From contig OX637804.1 of NCBI GenBank assembly GCA_951802425.1, positions 2,046,001 through 2,110,000 of the forward strand: a stretch of 64,000 nucleotides of DNA, written 5' to 3'. The notes beneath the pieces were generated by a model. It had not been told where the DNA came from. It worked only from the letters and a program-made list of their open reading frames with translations, and made no database searches. The position numbers and the translations under genes are program-made. Positions 34,201 through 42,916 of the stretch are shown piece by piece (within the stretch, counting starts at the first letter, position 1; each line of letters starts with the position of its first letter). The stretch is from Clavaria fumosa. Taxonomy: Eukaryota; Basidiomycota; Agaricomycetes; Agaricales; Clavariaceae.

Positions 34201-34845
34201 TATCTGGAGTATGGCCAGCACCCTTGGAATGGTGGTATCCGGCCGCCCTCTGAAGTGAACCCTGCAGCAGACGAGTGGATGGCCAAGCTCACGGAATCCC
34301 GAAGAGCAGCCAGGGATGCAATGGGGAAGGCGGCAGATGCGATGAAGGCTAGCTATGATAAAGGAAAGCGCCCGAGTCGTGAATACTCAAAGGGGGACTT
34401 AGTCTGGCTGGATACCCAGAACCTGAAAATGGATCGACCATCCAAGAAGCTTGACAACAAGCGGGCTGGACCCTTCACCATCGAAGAGAAGGTTGGACCA
34501 GCAGCATACCGACTCAAGCTCCCCCGAGCATGGCGCATTCACCGGGTTTTCAATGAGTTGCTACTCACCCCGTATATTGCTCCCTCTTTCCCTTCCCAGA
34601 ACTTGCCTCCACCCCCACCCCCCACGATTGACGATGACCACTTGGAGTATGAGGTGGAGGAAATTCTTGATGTCAAGAAGGTTGGACGGGGAGTGAAGTA
34701 TTTGGTGAAGTGGTTAGGATACCCTGCAGAGGAGAACACCTGGGAACCTCGTCGCAACCTCACTAACGTTGCACTGTTGCTCCGGGACTTCTTCCAGCAA
34801 TACCCTGACAAGGTGAAGTTGGCAGGTCGAGACGCCCAGCCTTAA
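31195..34845 (+). CDS. Gypsy-1 Pol with chromodomain integrase
   Basis: Open from 31195 in the -1 frame relative to gag; no ATG opens it. Domains in order: aspartic protease (ALVDSGCTNCFMD), reverse transcriptase (IIDYSRLNSYLIKDKYPLP, FGLQNAPATFQRFMN, active site AYVDDVIVF), RNase H (VETDASNLATGGVLSQQ, DHANLQYF), integrase zinc finger (HDLPIAGHPGPRKL with CETCQRIKPDR), integrase core (WDIVGPFPLS, SDWGTQFVS, PSTAFHPQTDGQTERVNQE), and a C-terminal chromodomain (HLEYEVEEILDVKK, YLVKWLGYPAEENTWEP). About 1207 aa with no stop. The chromodomain probably directs integration to modified chromatin. All catalytic residues I can place are present. Confidence 0.94.
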   Translation, partial: RAGFWRRGPVSPNWSLRSRYPSPPPVPVPAASIPKYTILQRRHTRIGAEVKDKAETETAKSEIPKREKGTSSQVEPTKHLAEVLKDTLLRMPRELSIQVHLEALSTGKGATTKALVDSGCTNCFMDLEWAKKVGLEPSPLLNPITMYNVDGTQNRDGKIRYGMELLVTVGDHQEQIHFLLGKTQSHTAILGHDWLKRHNPEIDWVKAEVRLTCCPNSCASSPHSHRSPVRPSGPPKASTLASASIPDTRFPNTGPTPDWPSRYPLVFSEAKWDELPRSRPDFDIKIEFKTDPGHLSSKLYSLTQEEMVEMNRWVDEQLASGRIRPSKSPYASPFFFKREKDKLRPIIDYSRLNSYLIKDKYPLPLIRDTVDVLKGATIYSKIDAKGGFPLMQVWPEHQHRCAFLTPRGLFEPAVMWFGLQNAPATFQRFMNHVLREEIAGGHVRAYVDDVIVFAEDLATHRYWMDRVLKKFGENGLCLRLSKCEFEKSEVFFLGMKISHNRLEHDPAKGAAIRNWPRPKNVKEVQRFNGMLNYLRRHIPNLSARAKPLFRLTGKVPWRWEEEEEAAFQDLCLALVSAPVLALPQDKGRWKVETDASNLATGGVLSQQQVDGTWRVVDYISKALTAAEKNYDVYDKEFLAVIRALREWRAYLIGVEETIEIWTDHANLQYFRKPQKLKPRQVHWVGELQCFDFEIKYHTGKSNTKADALSRRPDYGEMVEEDAPVQVFPEAETRTSFTSEMETLLQKNSVVYVQKPEELDDEWTRDRMGLWRKAEITWVPPEAREAVLTFEHDLPIAGHPGPRKLRAALLRSYWWVGMVKDSNRYAGGCETCQRIKPDRTRRAAPLHPHPVPESPWAVISWDIVGPFPLSRGHNAILVIVDKFTKRTLIEAIGLDLTGLGAARILRDRVFRDHGVPQKVVSDWGTQFVSRFMREFYGMIGVKANPSTAFHPQTDGQTERVNQEVEVYLRAYVDHLQDDWAEWLSTAKFALNNREHSATGFTPFYLEYGQHPWNGGIRPPSEVNPAADEWMAKLTESRRAARDAMGKAADAMKASYDKGKRPSREYSKGDLVWLDTQNLKMDRPSKKLDNKRAGPFTIEEKVGPAAYRLKLPRAWRIHRVFNELLLTPYIAPSFPSQNLPPPPPPTIDDDHLEYEVEEILDVKKVGRGVKYLVKWLGYPAEENTWEPRRNLTNVALLLRDFFQQYPDKVKLAGRDAQP

Positions 34846-34856
34846 GAGGGGGGTGA

Positions 34857-35161
34857 TGTCAGGATCGCTTACATCAGCAGGTTGGAAAGGCCAAGAAAGG
34901 ATCGCAAAAGAGTTGCAGGAAGTTTGCGCCCGAGTCACGTGACCCGAATGGGTGGTGGCTTACATAATGGGAAAATCACGTGACCCGGGCCTGGACGCAT
35001 CACGTGACGCATGGGGTCCGAGCGTGGGAACGCCGGCAACTCCCAAACCGCTCGCTATATATACTACGTCGCTTTCTTACTTGTACCCTTTTCCCCTTAT
35101 GTTAGTATCATCATCATCGACCTTACGTTAAGTTGTGTGAACCGTGAGACTAAGTCTGACA
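34857..35161 (+). repeat. 3' LTR of Gypsy-1
   Basis: 305 bp, ungapped against 29266-29570. Differences include two A/C transversions and five CpG-type transitions. Confidence 0.93.
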
Positions 35162-35395
35162 ACTTTGCAGAAGTGTGCATTAGTGTGCATAAGTGTGCAT
35201 TAGTGTGCATAAGTGTGCATTAGTGTGCATAAGTGTGCATAAGTGTGCATAAGTGTGCATTAGTGTGCATAAGTGTGCATAAGTGTGCATAATTGTGCAT
35301 AAGTGTGCACAAGTGTGCACACTTGTGCACAATCTTGCATAATTTTGCATAATTTTGCACAAGTTTGCATAAGTGCACACTTGTGTGCATAAAAA
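35162..35395. repeat. 10-bp satellite array, right part
   Basis: About 20 decamers of form AAGTGTGCAT/TAGTGTGCAT, then a degenerate end (AATTTTGCAT, ACACTTGTGT). It begins ACTTTGCAG, so it continues the AACTTTGCA satellite left of 28949, now separated by the solo LTR and Gypsy-1. The dominant unit differs between the two sides (ACTTTGCA versus GTGTGCAT), which suggests local homogenisation of each side. Confidence 0.9.
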
Positions 35396-35514
35396 TTATG
35401 GCCAAAAAATGGAGCCCTGAACAATATTGTCCAGTTGCATATCAGTTGTAGAACTCAGCACCTTAAGACATTTGGGGCCTGACAGAACCCTTGACAAGCA
35501 AGGGAATCTGCCAC

Positions 35515-35669
35515 CACTGACCCCCTTCATGGAAAGCCTACTGGACATAAAACAATATGATGTAGTGTTGGGGCTGTCCAGTAGGAGGCGATAATCAAAT
35601 TCTGCTGTCATCAAATGGCTCTGTCAGGCAATCAATTTTCACTTATCGCGGCTGCCTCCTCCGTGTCAC
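35515..35669 (-). repeat. Dispersed 155-bp repeat, copy 1
   Basis: Similar in sequence to 39948-40107. On the minus strand both copies read EFDYRLL, then SPNTTS, then MSSRLSM, and both end in TTATCGCGGCTGCC. Most differences keep the peptide, so it is probably the decayed coding end of an unidentified repeated gene or transposon. Confidence 0.6.
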
Positions 35670-36296
35670 CTGGTTCACCAACACACTCTGCCACAGCCCT
35701 CGCAGCTTGTCCAGCTCGACGTCCGGCTCACCGGTCTCGGCGCAGATGGCGGCCAACTCTTTTTTTCTTGCAGACGTGAGAGCATAGCGGCGGCTTCCGG
35801 TTGTCGGGCCCTCGGACCACGATTGGGCGTGCTCGACGCGAGACATCATCGCGAGGACGGGGACTTTCGAATCAGACAAGGATGCGGCAGTCGTTGAACC
35901 GCGTGGTTGACCTTTGCCACAGCAAGAAAACGAAGGGTTGGGACGATTCCCCTGCTGAGCGCCTGAATGCTCTGCAGCAATAACCATGGCATATTGACAG
36001 TGGAGGCAGCAGTAGCGGCGGGTCAGGCCAACGATGGCGGGATTATCAATTACGCCGACGACGAGTGGGAATGGGTGCATGGGCTTTCCGTTTTTTGCTT
36101 CCATTCGCCCCCGCAGCGCGACATAAGATCGGGAAGCAATATTTATCATTTCTAAAATCCCCAGCGTCTGCGACGTCAACATGGGCGGCGCAGACATTGC
36201 ACGTGTGATCCCCTCTAGTCGGCATTCATTTTTTGTTTCGCATCTTCGCTCTGATGAACCCGGATTCATGTGAACATGTCGTTCAGGTGGCGGCAA
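35643..36296 (-). CDS. Hypothetical 217-aa frame
   Basis: Open frame starting MPPPERHVHMNPGSSERR. The last third looks most protein-like: a charged helical run (SARKKELAAICAETGEPDVE then LDKLRGLWQSVLVNQVTRRR). No known domain recognised. It overlaps the dispersed 155-bp repeat at its 3' end, so it may be part of a repeated family. I cannot exclude a chance frame. Confidence 0.3.
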   Translation of the reverse strand: MPPPERHVHMNPGSSERRCETKNECRLEGITRAMSAPPMLTSQTLGILEMINIASRSYVALRGRMEAKNGKPMHPFPLVVGVIDNPAIVGLTRRYCCLHCQYAMVIAAEHSGAQQGNRPNPSFSCCGKGQPRGSTTAASLSDSKVPVLAMMSRVEHAQSWSEGPTTGSRRYALTSARKKELAAICAETGEPDVELDKLRGLWQSVLVNQVTRRRQPR

Positions 36297-36361
36297 GTCG
36301 TTGACATATCAGCTCCATCGGCTTTTCATTCTGGACAGTGCTGTCGGTTCGTGATGCGGTA

Positions 36362-37670
36362 CTACGTCGGCGCACTCTCAATGTAGTCCCCCTCGACGTG
36401 CTCATCCGGAGCGAGGACGACGTTGCCGTCCGAATCAGAAATAAGGGAGGGCGGGAGGTTCGGCGACGCAATGAGTGAGCACACATGTGGGGCTGTCCAG
36501 CAAGGGAACGGAGAAGTAGCCATGTGTCCTATCACCGAAGAGGCCAGCTCCACTGGATGGCTTGGGTGAGTTGGGGACGTCGGGTGGAATGAGGCATCGG
36601 ACTGACAAATGGAAGGAGCAATGGCAGGTAGCCCGCACAGTTTACGTGTTTCGTCAAAGTTATTTGGCAAGGGTACATGTGCGAATCCAAGCGAAAATTC
36701 CCCTACGCGGAAGAAACAGGGTGTGAGTTTATCCGTAACGCGAACATGGGGACGATCACGCACTTTCTGTGGCATACGTTCAAGCTGCCCATAGCCCATA
36801 GCGAGGCTACTGATATGCTCTCAAGCGTCTACTTTCGATTGTGTGCGCCGGATCAATTCCCCGATGGGGATGAAGAACATATAGGGTTGGGGAGGAGGAT
36901 AAAGGGCATTGGCAGCGCGCCTTGCCAATGGCGCAACAAAAAGCAGTCGCGAGGAGAAAAGATGTGGCTGGTATGGGAAACCACAGGAATGATCGAACTT
37001 CGTCGAGGCTGAATGCGACGATGTAGAACATGATGAGGAAGTACAACAGAATGGCGCTAAAATATGGGTTTGGGGGGTTGGCCGGTCAACGAGCATGGGT
37101 TGGACCAATTGAAGCGAAAGGGTGATTACACGCCAGGCCATATGCTGGTCAATACAAAGAGAGGGATGTTGTGTAAGGCCTCAGGTGGTGTAGACAGGGA
37201 AAGCACTGTCGAGGGATATGTAAGTGGTGGGGACGAGGACAACAAACGACACCACAGCAAGTAACTGTCAGATCCAAACCCGTCAAAGAAACCATGACCC
37301 GCGAGGGGATATCGGACGAACAACGCACGATGAGCGACGCAGGCGTTCCGTTATCGTATTTCTGCATCGCCATTGATCAACAATGCCCCAAAGAGGGCGG
37401 CGACGGTGGGTGCGTGGAGGGCGGCGAAAACGACGAGCAGGGTTGAGCCTTGTTCGATTGAAGGACTCCAAAGCGATGAGTTGCAAGGAGAGAGTGACGA
37501 TGTAGAGGGATGATATCCCAGCGCCCTGCGACGGAAGGAATGAGACGGAAGCCGAGTGATAAGGCAGTCGGTTGAGAAGTGAACGGAGTAGTGTTGTGGG
37601 CTGGTTGGTGACAAATACCAATCCTCGTAACGACCACGCTCATTATTGCTGGCAGACCGGGCTGATGCAG
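36362..37670 (-). CDS. Putative multi-exon membrane protein gene
   Basis: Several minus-strand frames in succession look coding but need introns to join. They are: TLLRSLLNRLPYHSA with ISSLYIVTLSLQLIALESF (about 37620-37470); STLLVVFAALHAPTVAALFG (about 37430); PPEALHNIPLFVLTSIWPG (about 37140-37190); RVITLSLQLVQPMLVD; FLIMFYIVAFSLDEVRSFLW (about 37045-36985); ERMPQKVRDRPHVRVTDKLT with FRVGEFSLGFAHVPLPNN (36799-36640); and an acidic C-terminus SDSDGNVVLAPDEHVEGDY ending at 36362. The hydrophobic segments suggest a multi-pass membrane protein. I do not recognise the family and could not fix the exon borders, so the extent is approximate. Confidence 0.35.
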
Positions 37671-37777
37671 ACAAATACCAACCGGGTTGATGCAGACCAC
37701 TGACTAGTGGTAGTAGGGACTGAGAAGTACACCAGAAACCATTTCTTTCGATTCAAACATATATTTGTTGTACACAT

Positions 37778-38170
37778 TCAGAAAACGCTCCCATCTATTG
37801 CCTTTCGGGGACGTCTGGGGCCGGAACGTGAGGGAGAAAATGAGTAAAAGGTGTATTCTTCCGAACCTGCGTTGCCGGCGTCTGGCTCATCGTCGTTGTC
37901 GTTGTCGTCTCCGTCGTTGTCGTCTCCGTCTTTGTCGTCTCCGTCGTTGCCGCCTGGCCTATTGCCGTCTCCGTCGTTGCCGCCTGGCCTATTGCCGTCT
38001 CCATCGTTGCTGCCTGGCCTATTGCCGTCGGCGCTGGTCGGGGCGACCGTTTTGCCGTATTGGCGCCAGAGTGCACTCCTTTCTGGTATTGGTTCAATAA
38101 CTGTGGGCGCTTGCTTCAACCGCCTCTGAATATCATCCTCCTGAGCTTGGGTCTTTCCAAAAATGGATAT
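37778..38170 (-). CDS. Terminal exon with NRPGGNDGDG repeats
   Basis: Minus-strand frame reading GKTQAQEDDIQRRLKQAPTV then PERSALWRQYGKTVAP, which looks like real protein. It is followed by about three copies of a 9-aa unit (GNDGDGNRP, 27 bp) grading into an Asp/Asn run (GDDNDGDDNDNDDE), then FYSFSPSRSGPRRPRKA and a stop at 37778. The N-terminal exons would lie above 38170 but I could not identify them. The repeat DNA (CGTCGTTGTCGTCTCC type) is a coding minisatellite prone to length change. No family recognised. Confidence 0.35.
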   Translation of the reverse strand: MSIFGKTQAQEDDIQRRLKQAPTVIEPIPERSALWRQYGKTVAPTSADGNRPGSNDGDGNRPGGNDGDGNRPGGNDGDDKDGDDNDGDDNDNDDEPDAGNAGSEEYTFYSFSPSRSGPRRPRKAIDGSVF

Positions 38171-38529
38171 CAGTTTGTATTAGGTAAGACCGTTGAAAAA
38201 CGACACACAAGCATTTTATTATCTTTGTTGCGGGTGTGTCTGCCTCTGTGTGGGGGGTTGTCTCTCTGGGACTGTCTCTTTATATGCTAGTTCGGCGCGG
38301 TTACTCGGTAAGCAACACTGAATCGTTGCCCTTCTACTTTCAGATAGGCTGATTTTGACGGAATGCCGTGAAATGGTAAACTGCAAGAGAAAGGGGTTAT
38401 ATGTTTCCTTGAAACCTCACCACCGTGTGTCCAGTGGCGAATCATCCGAGTATCGGTAGTATGCTCCCCAGTTTCAAACTAGTTCCTTCCGAACTCGTCG
38501 CGTCTCACCCGAGTACACCACGGCGACAC

Positions 38530-39230
38530 TCACTTCACAACACTACCAACAAGATTCCGGGATAGGGTCTTCCAGAAAAGAGTGTTTCTCTCTTGCCACA
38601 CATCTCTTCTTCGAGAAAACTTCGTCCCCGCTGTGCCCCTCAAGACCTGCATATCCACTTCAGGAGGTGAATCCAGTTTCTTTTTTCCCATGAACTGGTT
38701 GCAGCAATGCATTTGGGCAAGGACGAATCCCCTCGCCTCACGCATGTAGCCGCCGTGCTCCTCGGGAATCTGCGATCCGCTTGTTTGACGCTCCGGCGAA
38801 GTCCGGGCCCCGGAAGCTCGTGTCTGCGCACGAAACATTCGGAGCGTCCATTCGTGTTTGAAGACACTCAGCATTGCATTCTTCAGCCGCGACGGCCGCG
38901 CTAGCGCTGCACGATGCCGTACACCCTGTGTCCCGAGCATCATCACTTCTATTTTACAGCAACGACAATCCCCCTCTTCGACGTGCAAAATGGGGAGGTG
39001 CATCACTGAGGAGATTTCCCGGCCATGGCTGTCAGTAATGCGATGGAGAAGACTGGTCACTAGGCTCTCGCTGCACCACGTTGGCAAGATTCTGCTCACG
39101 CATTCCACAAAGCTGCTCCACCTGCGATTGCATGTCCCTGAATGCCGCCGCCGCGGACCCGTCGGTGAATGTCCGTGCCAAAGGAATCGATATCGCTACT
39201 GCTCCGCATGTTAGCGAACTGGCCTACCTA
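38530..39230 (-). CDS. Unidentified minus-strand coding segment
   Basis: A 192-aa frame (38530-39108) and an overlapping upstream frame (about 39110-39230) that reads TDGSAAAAFRDMQSQVEQLC then MREQNLANVVQRE look weakly coding: a helical, coiled-coil-like piece followed by charged sequence (SRRRDVWQERNTLFWKTL). No domain recognised. It could be upstream exons of the gene ending at 37778, but I found no splice path. Confidence 0.25.
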
Positions 39231-39289
39231 ACCCTGTTACGATACATATTCAATCCGTTGAGGTGTACCACCAGTCTGTCAGGTAAGAA

Positions 39290-39380
39290 TTTATTTGTTG
39301 ACATGTCGCTCAGCTGTTTTTACACCTCTGTTCTCTTTGTCTTTGTCTTTGTCGTTGTCTTTCTCTCCTCTGCAATACAG
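39290..39380. repeat. Pyrimidine-rich CTTTGT tract
   Basis: Short low-complexity run of CTTTGT/CGTTGT units around 39328-39362. Confidence 0.5.
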
Positions 39381-39771
39381 TAGAGCAAGTGTGCGCCCTT
39401 CGACACGCGCCCCAAAGGTCCGCACAGATTCCAGCACTTGACACACCCGCACACGCTCGTTGTCACCTTCTGAATCCGCTAGCCTGTGTCCGTCGTGCTT
39501 GTTGACACAAGCGTCTTGCGCACGGCCATCCATATCCTCCGGCTGATATTGTCTCAGACTGGCCTAGTGGTAGTCTTGCGGGGTACGCAAGCCCAGTACC
39601 TGACTCACTACGATGCCATGAGCATAGATAGCACTTCCAGTGAGCCTATCGTAGTACAAGCAGAGACCAACGCCAATGAGCTGAAGCGGGCTTTATTGCA
39701 CTGCTATGAATCAACGTCAGACTTGGCTCGGGATTCTCATCCGTGATCAGAGGAATCGCCCGCAACCCCCC

Positions 39772-39838
39772 TTGCTACACTGGGGATTGATCCTTGACAC
39801 ACCGGGGATTGATCCTTGCCACACCGGGGATTGGAGTT
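39772..39838. repeat. 22-bp minisatellite, three copies
   Basis: Unit ACACCGGGGATTGATCCTTG plus two bases, repeated almost perfectly three times; the last copy diverges after GGGGATTG. Confidence 0.8.
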
Positions 39839-39947
39839 TGGACAATTGACTGGCTGCCGTGCGACGGCGAAGGACTGGCAAGAAACTAAACCATTTTGTG
39901 AAGCGTAAAACACAACATTACCGGCAAGACGGTAATATCTGTCGCCA

Positions 39948-40107
39948 CCGAACCCCCTCATGGAGAGCCTACTAGACATTAAACAATGTGAAGTTGTGTT
40001 GGGGCTGACCGGTAAGAGGCGATAATCAAATTCTGCTCAATTATCTGGACAGACGGCTCTGTTGGGCGATCATGTTTCACTTATCGCGGCTGCCTTCTCC
40101 GTGTCAC
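39948..40107 (-). repeat. Dispersed 155-bp repeat, copy 2
   Basis: Partner of 35515-35669. The peptide read on the minus strand is partly kept (EFDYRLL, SPNTTS, MSSRLSM). Just after it, 40120-40150 resembles the reverse complement of about 35915-35940, so the two loci share a further, rearranged piece. Confidence 0.6.
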
Positions 40108-40229
40108 GCGTTCAGTAGGGGAATGGTCTCAACCCTTCGGTTTCTTGCTGTGGCAAAGGTCGCTTGGGCATGACTTCAGGTCAATTCTTGGCACCTCCTT
40201 GTGAGATCGCGACTGACCCATCTTTGCCC

Positions 40230-40800
40230 CTAAACCTGACTATCGAAAATTAAACGTTCCTCGCCAGCTGTTTTCTGATGTCCCGAAAAAGGCAACAACT
40301 TCATCACCTCTGGAGAATGGGTGACATCACATTTGTATGTGCGGCGATAGGTTCGGAATGAAGAACCCATGCGTTGGTACAGACAAGCTGAACAGTGTTT
40401 GAGCTCAGTATCGATAAGAGTGACGCCCGTTTCGTCCTTCACCATGCAGTGCATTTGCTGTTGCCCTGGCGTTTCAACCAACTCCTCTCTCGCAGCTCTC
40501 AGTCCGTACCTAAAAGCCTTGTTTGCGTCGTGTCTGTATCCCTGGCGCCAACACGTTTTCTCTTGGACTGGGTTTATCAAAAGTCAAGTCGTGCGGGTCG
40601 CGACGGCGAAGACGCAGACCGTATCCTTTACTGCCCCCCGCAAGGCGCCGTTCGCCTCAGCGCCTCAGTGCGCGGTGAGATGGAGGGACAACAGAAGCAT
40701 GGGTTCATATTTCTTCAGGCTCCAACCGTGCCACTCACGCACCCACGAGTGCAATTTCTCCCCGTCATCTAACTGCTCGATCGCCCCGTGAGCCGACGGA
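40230..40800 (-). CDS. Hypothetical gene segment beside hAT-B insertion
   Basis: Two minus-strand pieces look coding: EKLHSWVREWHGWSLKKYEP with MLLLSLHL (about 40780-40680) and, after a probable intron, a frame at 40580-40230 with HDANKAFRYGLRAAREELVE, DETGVTLIDTELKHCSACLY and a stop at 40230. A Cys pair (HCSAC) and an upstream CECTRCSDHN (about 40840-40815) hint at a MYND-type zinc finger, but the remaining ligands are not visible. The hAT-B transposon inserted immediately upstream (40861) and may separate this from its 5' exons, which could continue at 50944-51118. Confidence 0.35.
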
Positions 40801-42107
40801 TGAAGACGTTGTGGTCGCTGCAACGGGTGCATTCACACACCCGAGACTTTGGAGTGCAAGTAGTGATGTTCCGGCCCGGCTTGGCCTGGAAGCCGGGGCT
40901 TTGGCCTGGCCTCAGAGGGCTCCGGCTTTCAGAATCTCTGAGCCGGGCCAAAGCCCTTTATATTGGCTTGGCTCTGGCTTGGCCCGGCCCAGGCCGGGGC
41001 TTTTGTATAAGACCAATACTGTACACAAGCGGTCGTCGCTGATGGCGCCTCCAAACACCTTGCTCTACTACTTATAGTGTCCTTATGACTTATGTGCTCT
41101 TGTACCATCTGCATTTACTGCACAGTATGGTGTATTACAAATAATAAAATCCAGACTAATCTGGAGTGTTCTTGCTCTACCCACACCATGAACTCAAGCA
41201 TTCCCCCCCTCGCCCGACGCACTCTCCATTCCGTTGTTACCTTCCGTCTGTGAACCATTCCCACTCAATTTACCGTTCTTCCTTTCCCTCAATTTCAATC
41301 CTGAGGCATGCTGGTTGCTGTTTCCATTACCCGAGGGAGATGCTTTTGGGGGCTGGTTTGGGAATGAATGGTCACAAGCACAGCCACTTCAAACCTCGGT
41401 AAATAATGGTTAAAGCACTCGACAGGGAATGCTACGGGAGGGTACAGAAAGGTGAATAGTGGGAACTAGTTAATCATACAGCTAAACAACAGTGACGACT
41501 TATGTGGACAATGAGATTAACAGTATGAACAGCATAAGCTCAAGCAAATTTCCACCGATGATTGATTGGGACTGAGAACCAAAGAGTTACAAGCAACGCG
41601 GATTGCTGACAAATATGAGCGTTGGAGACCTTGCTAGAGCAAGGTAATGTATACGCACAAAAAATATCAGTCCGAGTCTATCATAATGTCTTTGCTGTCA
41701 TCCTCAACAATCAGAAGCTTGTCCCAACCTTTCTCATCATCCACATCTTCATTCCCACTCTCAATCTCGCTCCCCTCCATTGCCTCCAGGATCGATGATG
41801 GCCCAGGCTCATGAAACAACAGATCATTTCTGATCAAGCACTTAACACATTGAAGAGCCTCTACGATGTCCCCTTTGAGGCGATTTTGGCGCTTACTGAT
41901 GGTGATACCCCCCTGCAAGAACGCATGCTCACTTGAAACTGATGATGCCATAATTGCAAGGTAATCTCAGGCTAATGACCCCCATATTGGATATTGATGT
42001 GCATTGAACTATTTCGAATTCAAGTCATCTATTTGAACTCATAATCAAACACAAGCACATACCCCCACCACTTGATGGTGCTCCAGCTGTCAGGCACATG
42101 CTCTGAC

Positions 42108-42364
42108 TAGTGTTGCCACAGCTTAGGCTAGAAGCCAGCTTGAAGCTGTAGCCAAGCTGCAGCTACAGGCGGAGTCAGCTTGGCTACAGCTTCAGCTTGG
42201 ACAAAATGGCATCAGCTTCAGCTTGGGCTGGCAGCTAGCTGCAGCTTGATCCAGCTCAAGCTGTAGCCGAGCTGCAGCTCGGGCTTGGCTGCAGCTTCAG
42301 CTTGACCAAAAAGAGCATCAGCTTCTCAAGCTGGCTAACAGCTAGCCAAGCTGTGGCAACACTA
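42108..42364. mobile_element. 257-bp hAT-A MITE inside hAT-B
   Basis: Starts TAGTGTTGCCACAGCT, ends AGCTGTGGCAACACTA, and is flanked by GCTCTGAC (42100-42107, 42365-42372). It shares both ends and the AGCTT-rich subterminal repeats with the element at 13433-18916 but lacks most of its interior. It sits within the transposase gene of hAT-B, so it is younger than that insertion. Confidence 0.93.
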
Positions 42365-42916
42365 GCTCTGACTTGTCCAGGTACATGTGAAAATCCTTCA
42401 TCCAGGGTGAACTGGGATCTTCAGGCTGCGAGGATCCTGCATCCATCACAGTGGCATCCTTGTCATCACTTAGCTCCTGGAGAAGTGTGCTGAGTTTGTC
42501 TTTGATTGCTGGTACTGTTTGTTTCAATGCCAGTTGGCCCTGCAATGACAAGAAGCGATCTTTGAACTGGAAAAAATTGTCTGTAAAACTAATCACAATG
42601 CTAATTGATAAGAGGACATATGACTTCCTCCACACAATGTTGTACCTCCAATTGGAGCTCTACTGGCCAATGCCGCTTGAAGTATGCTAGCTTCTGCCGA
42701 GGTTGAAGAACCATAGCCATGATGTACGCTTGTGTGTCAGTCGTCTTTTTGTAATATTCATCAATCTTCCCACATCCTGCATGTAATGCAGGGGCAAATC
42801 ATTCATATTTCGGCCGCTCAGCCCGGGAGAACCACGCTTTGTGAAGGGCTTCAAGAGCTGGGATAGCGAGATGGAGAGTACAAGCCTTTTCGGATGAAAA
42901 CGACTGCTGGGCATTG

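Larger units (their letters stand above)
29266..35161 (+). mobile_element. Full-length chromodomain Ty3/Gypsy element (Gypsy-1)
   Basis: 305-bp LTRs (29266-29570, 34857-35161) with TG...CA ends, and ACTTT at 29261-29265 and 35162-35166 as the 5-bp duplication. The interior holds gag (30221-31225) and pol (31195-34845) with no internal stops. A purine tract (AAGAGGGGGGTGA) precedes the 3' LTR. The LTRs differ at about 7 of 305 positions, five of them CpG changes. The stretch after the 5' LTR (29573-29582, ATACTAACAT) is complementary to the LTR at 29508-29517. It is the best preserved element of the window; only the one-base gag/pol offset argues against full function. Confidence 0.95.
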
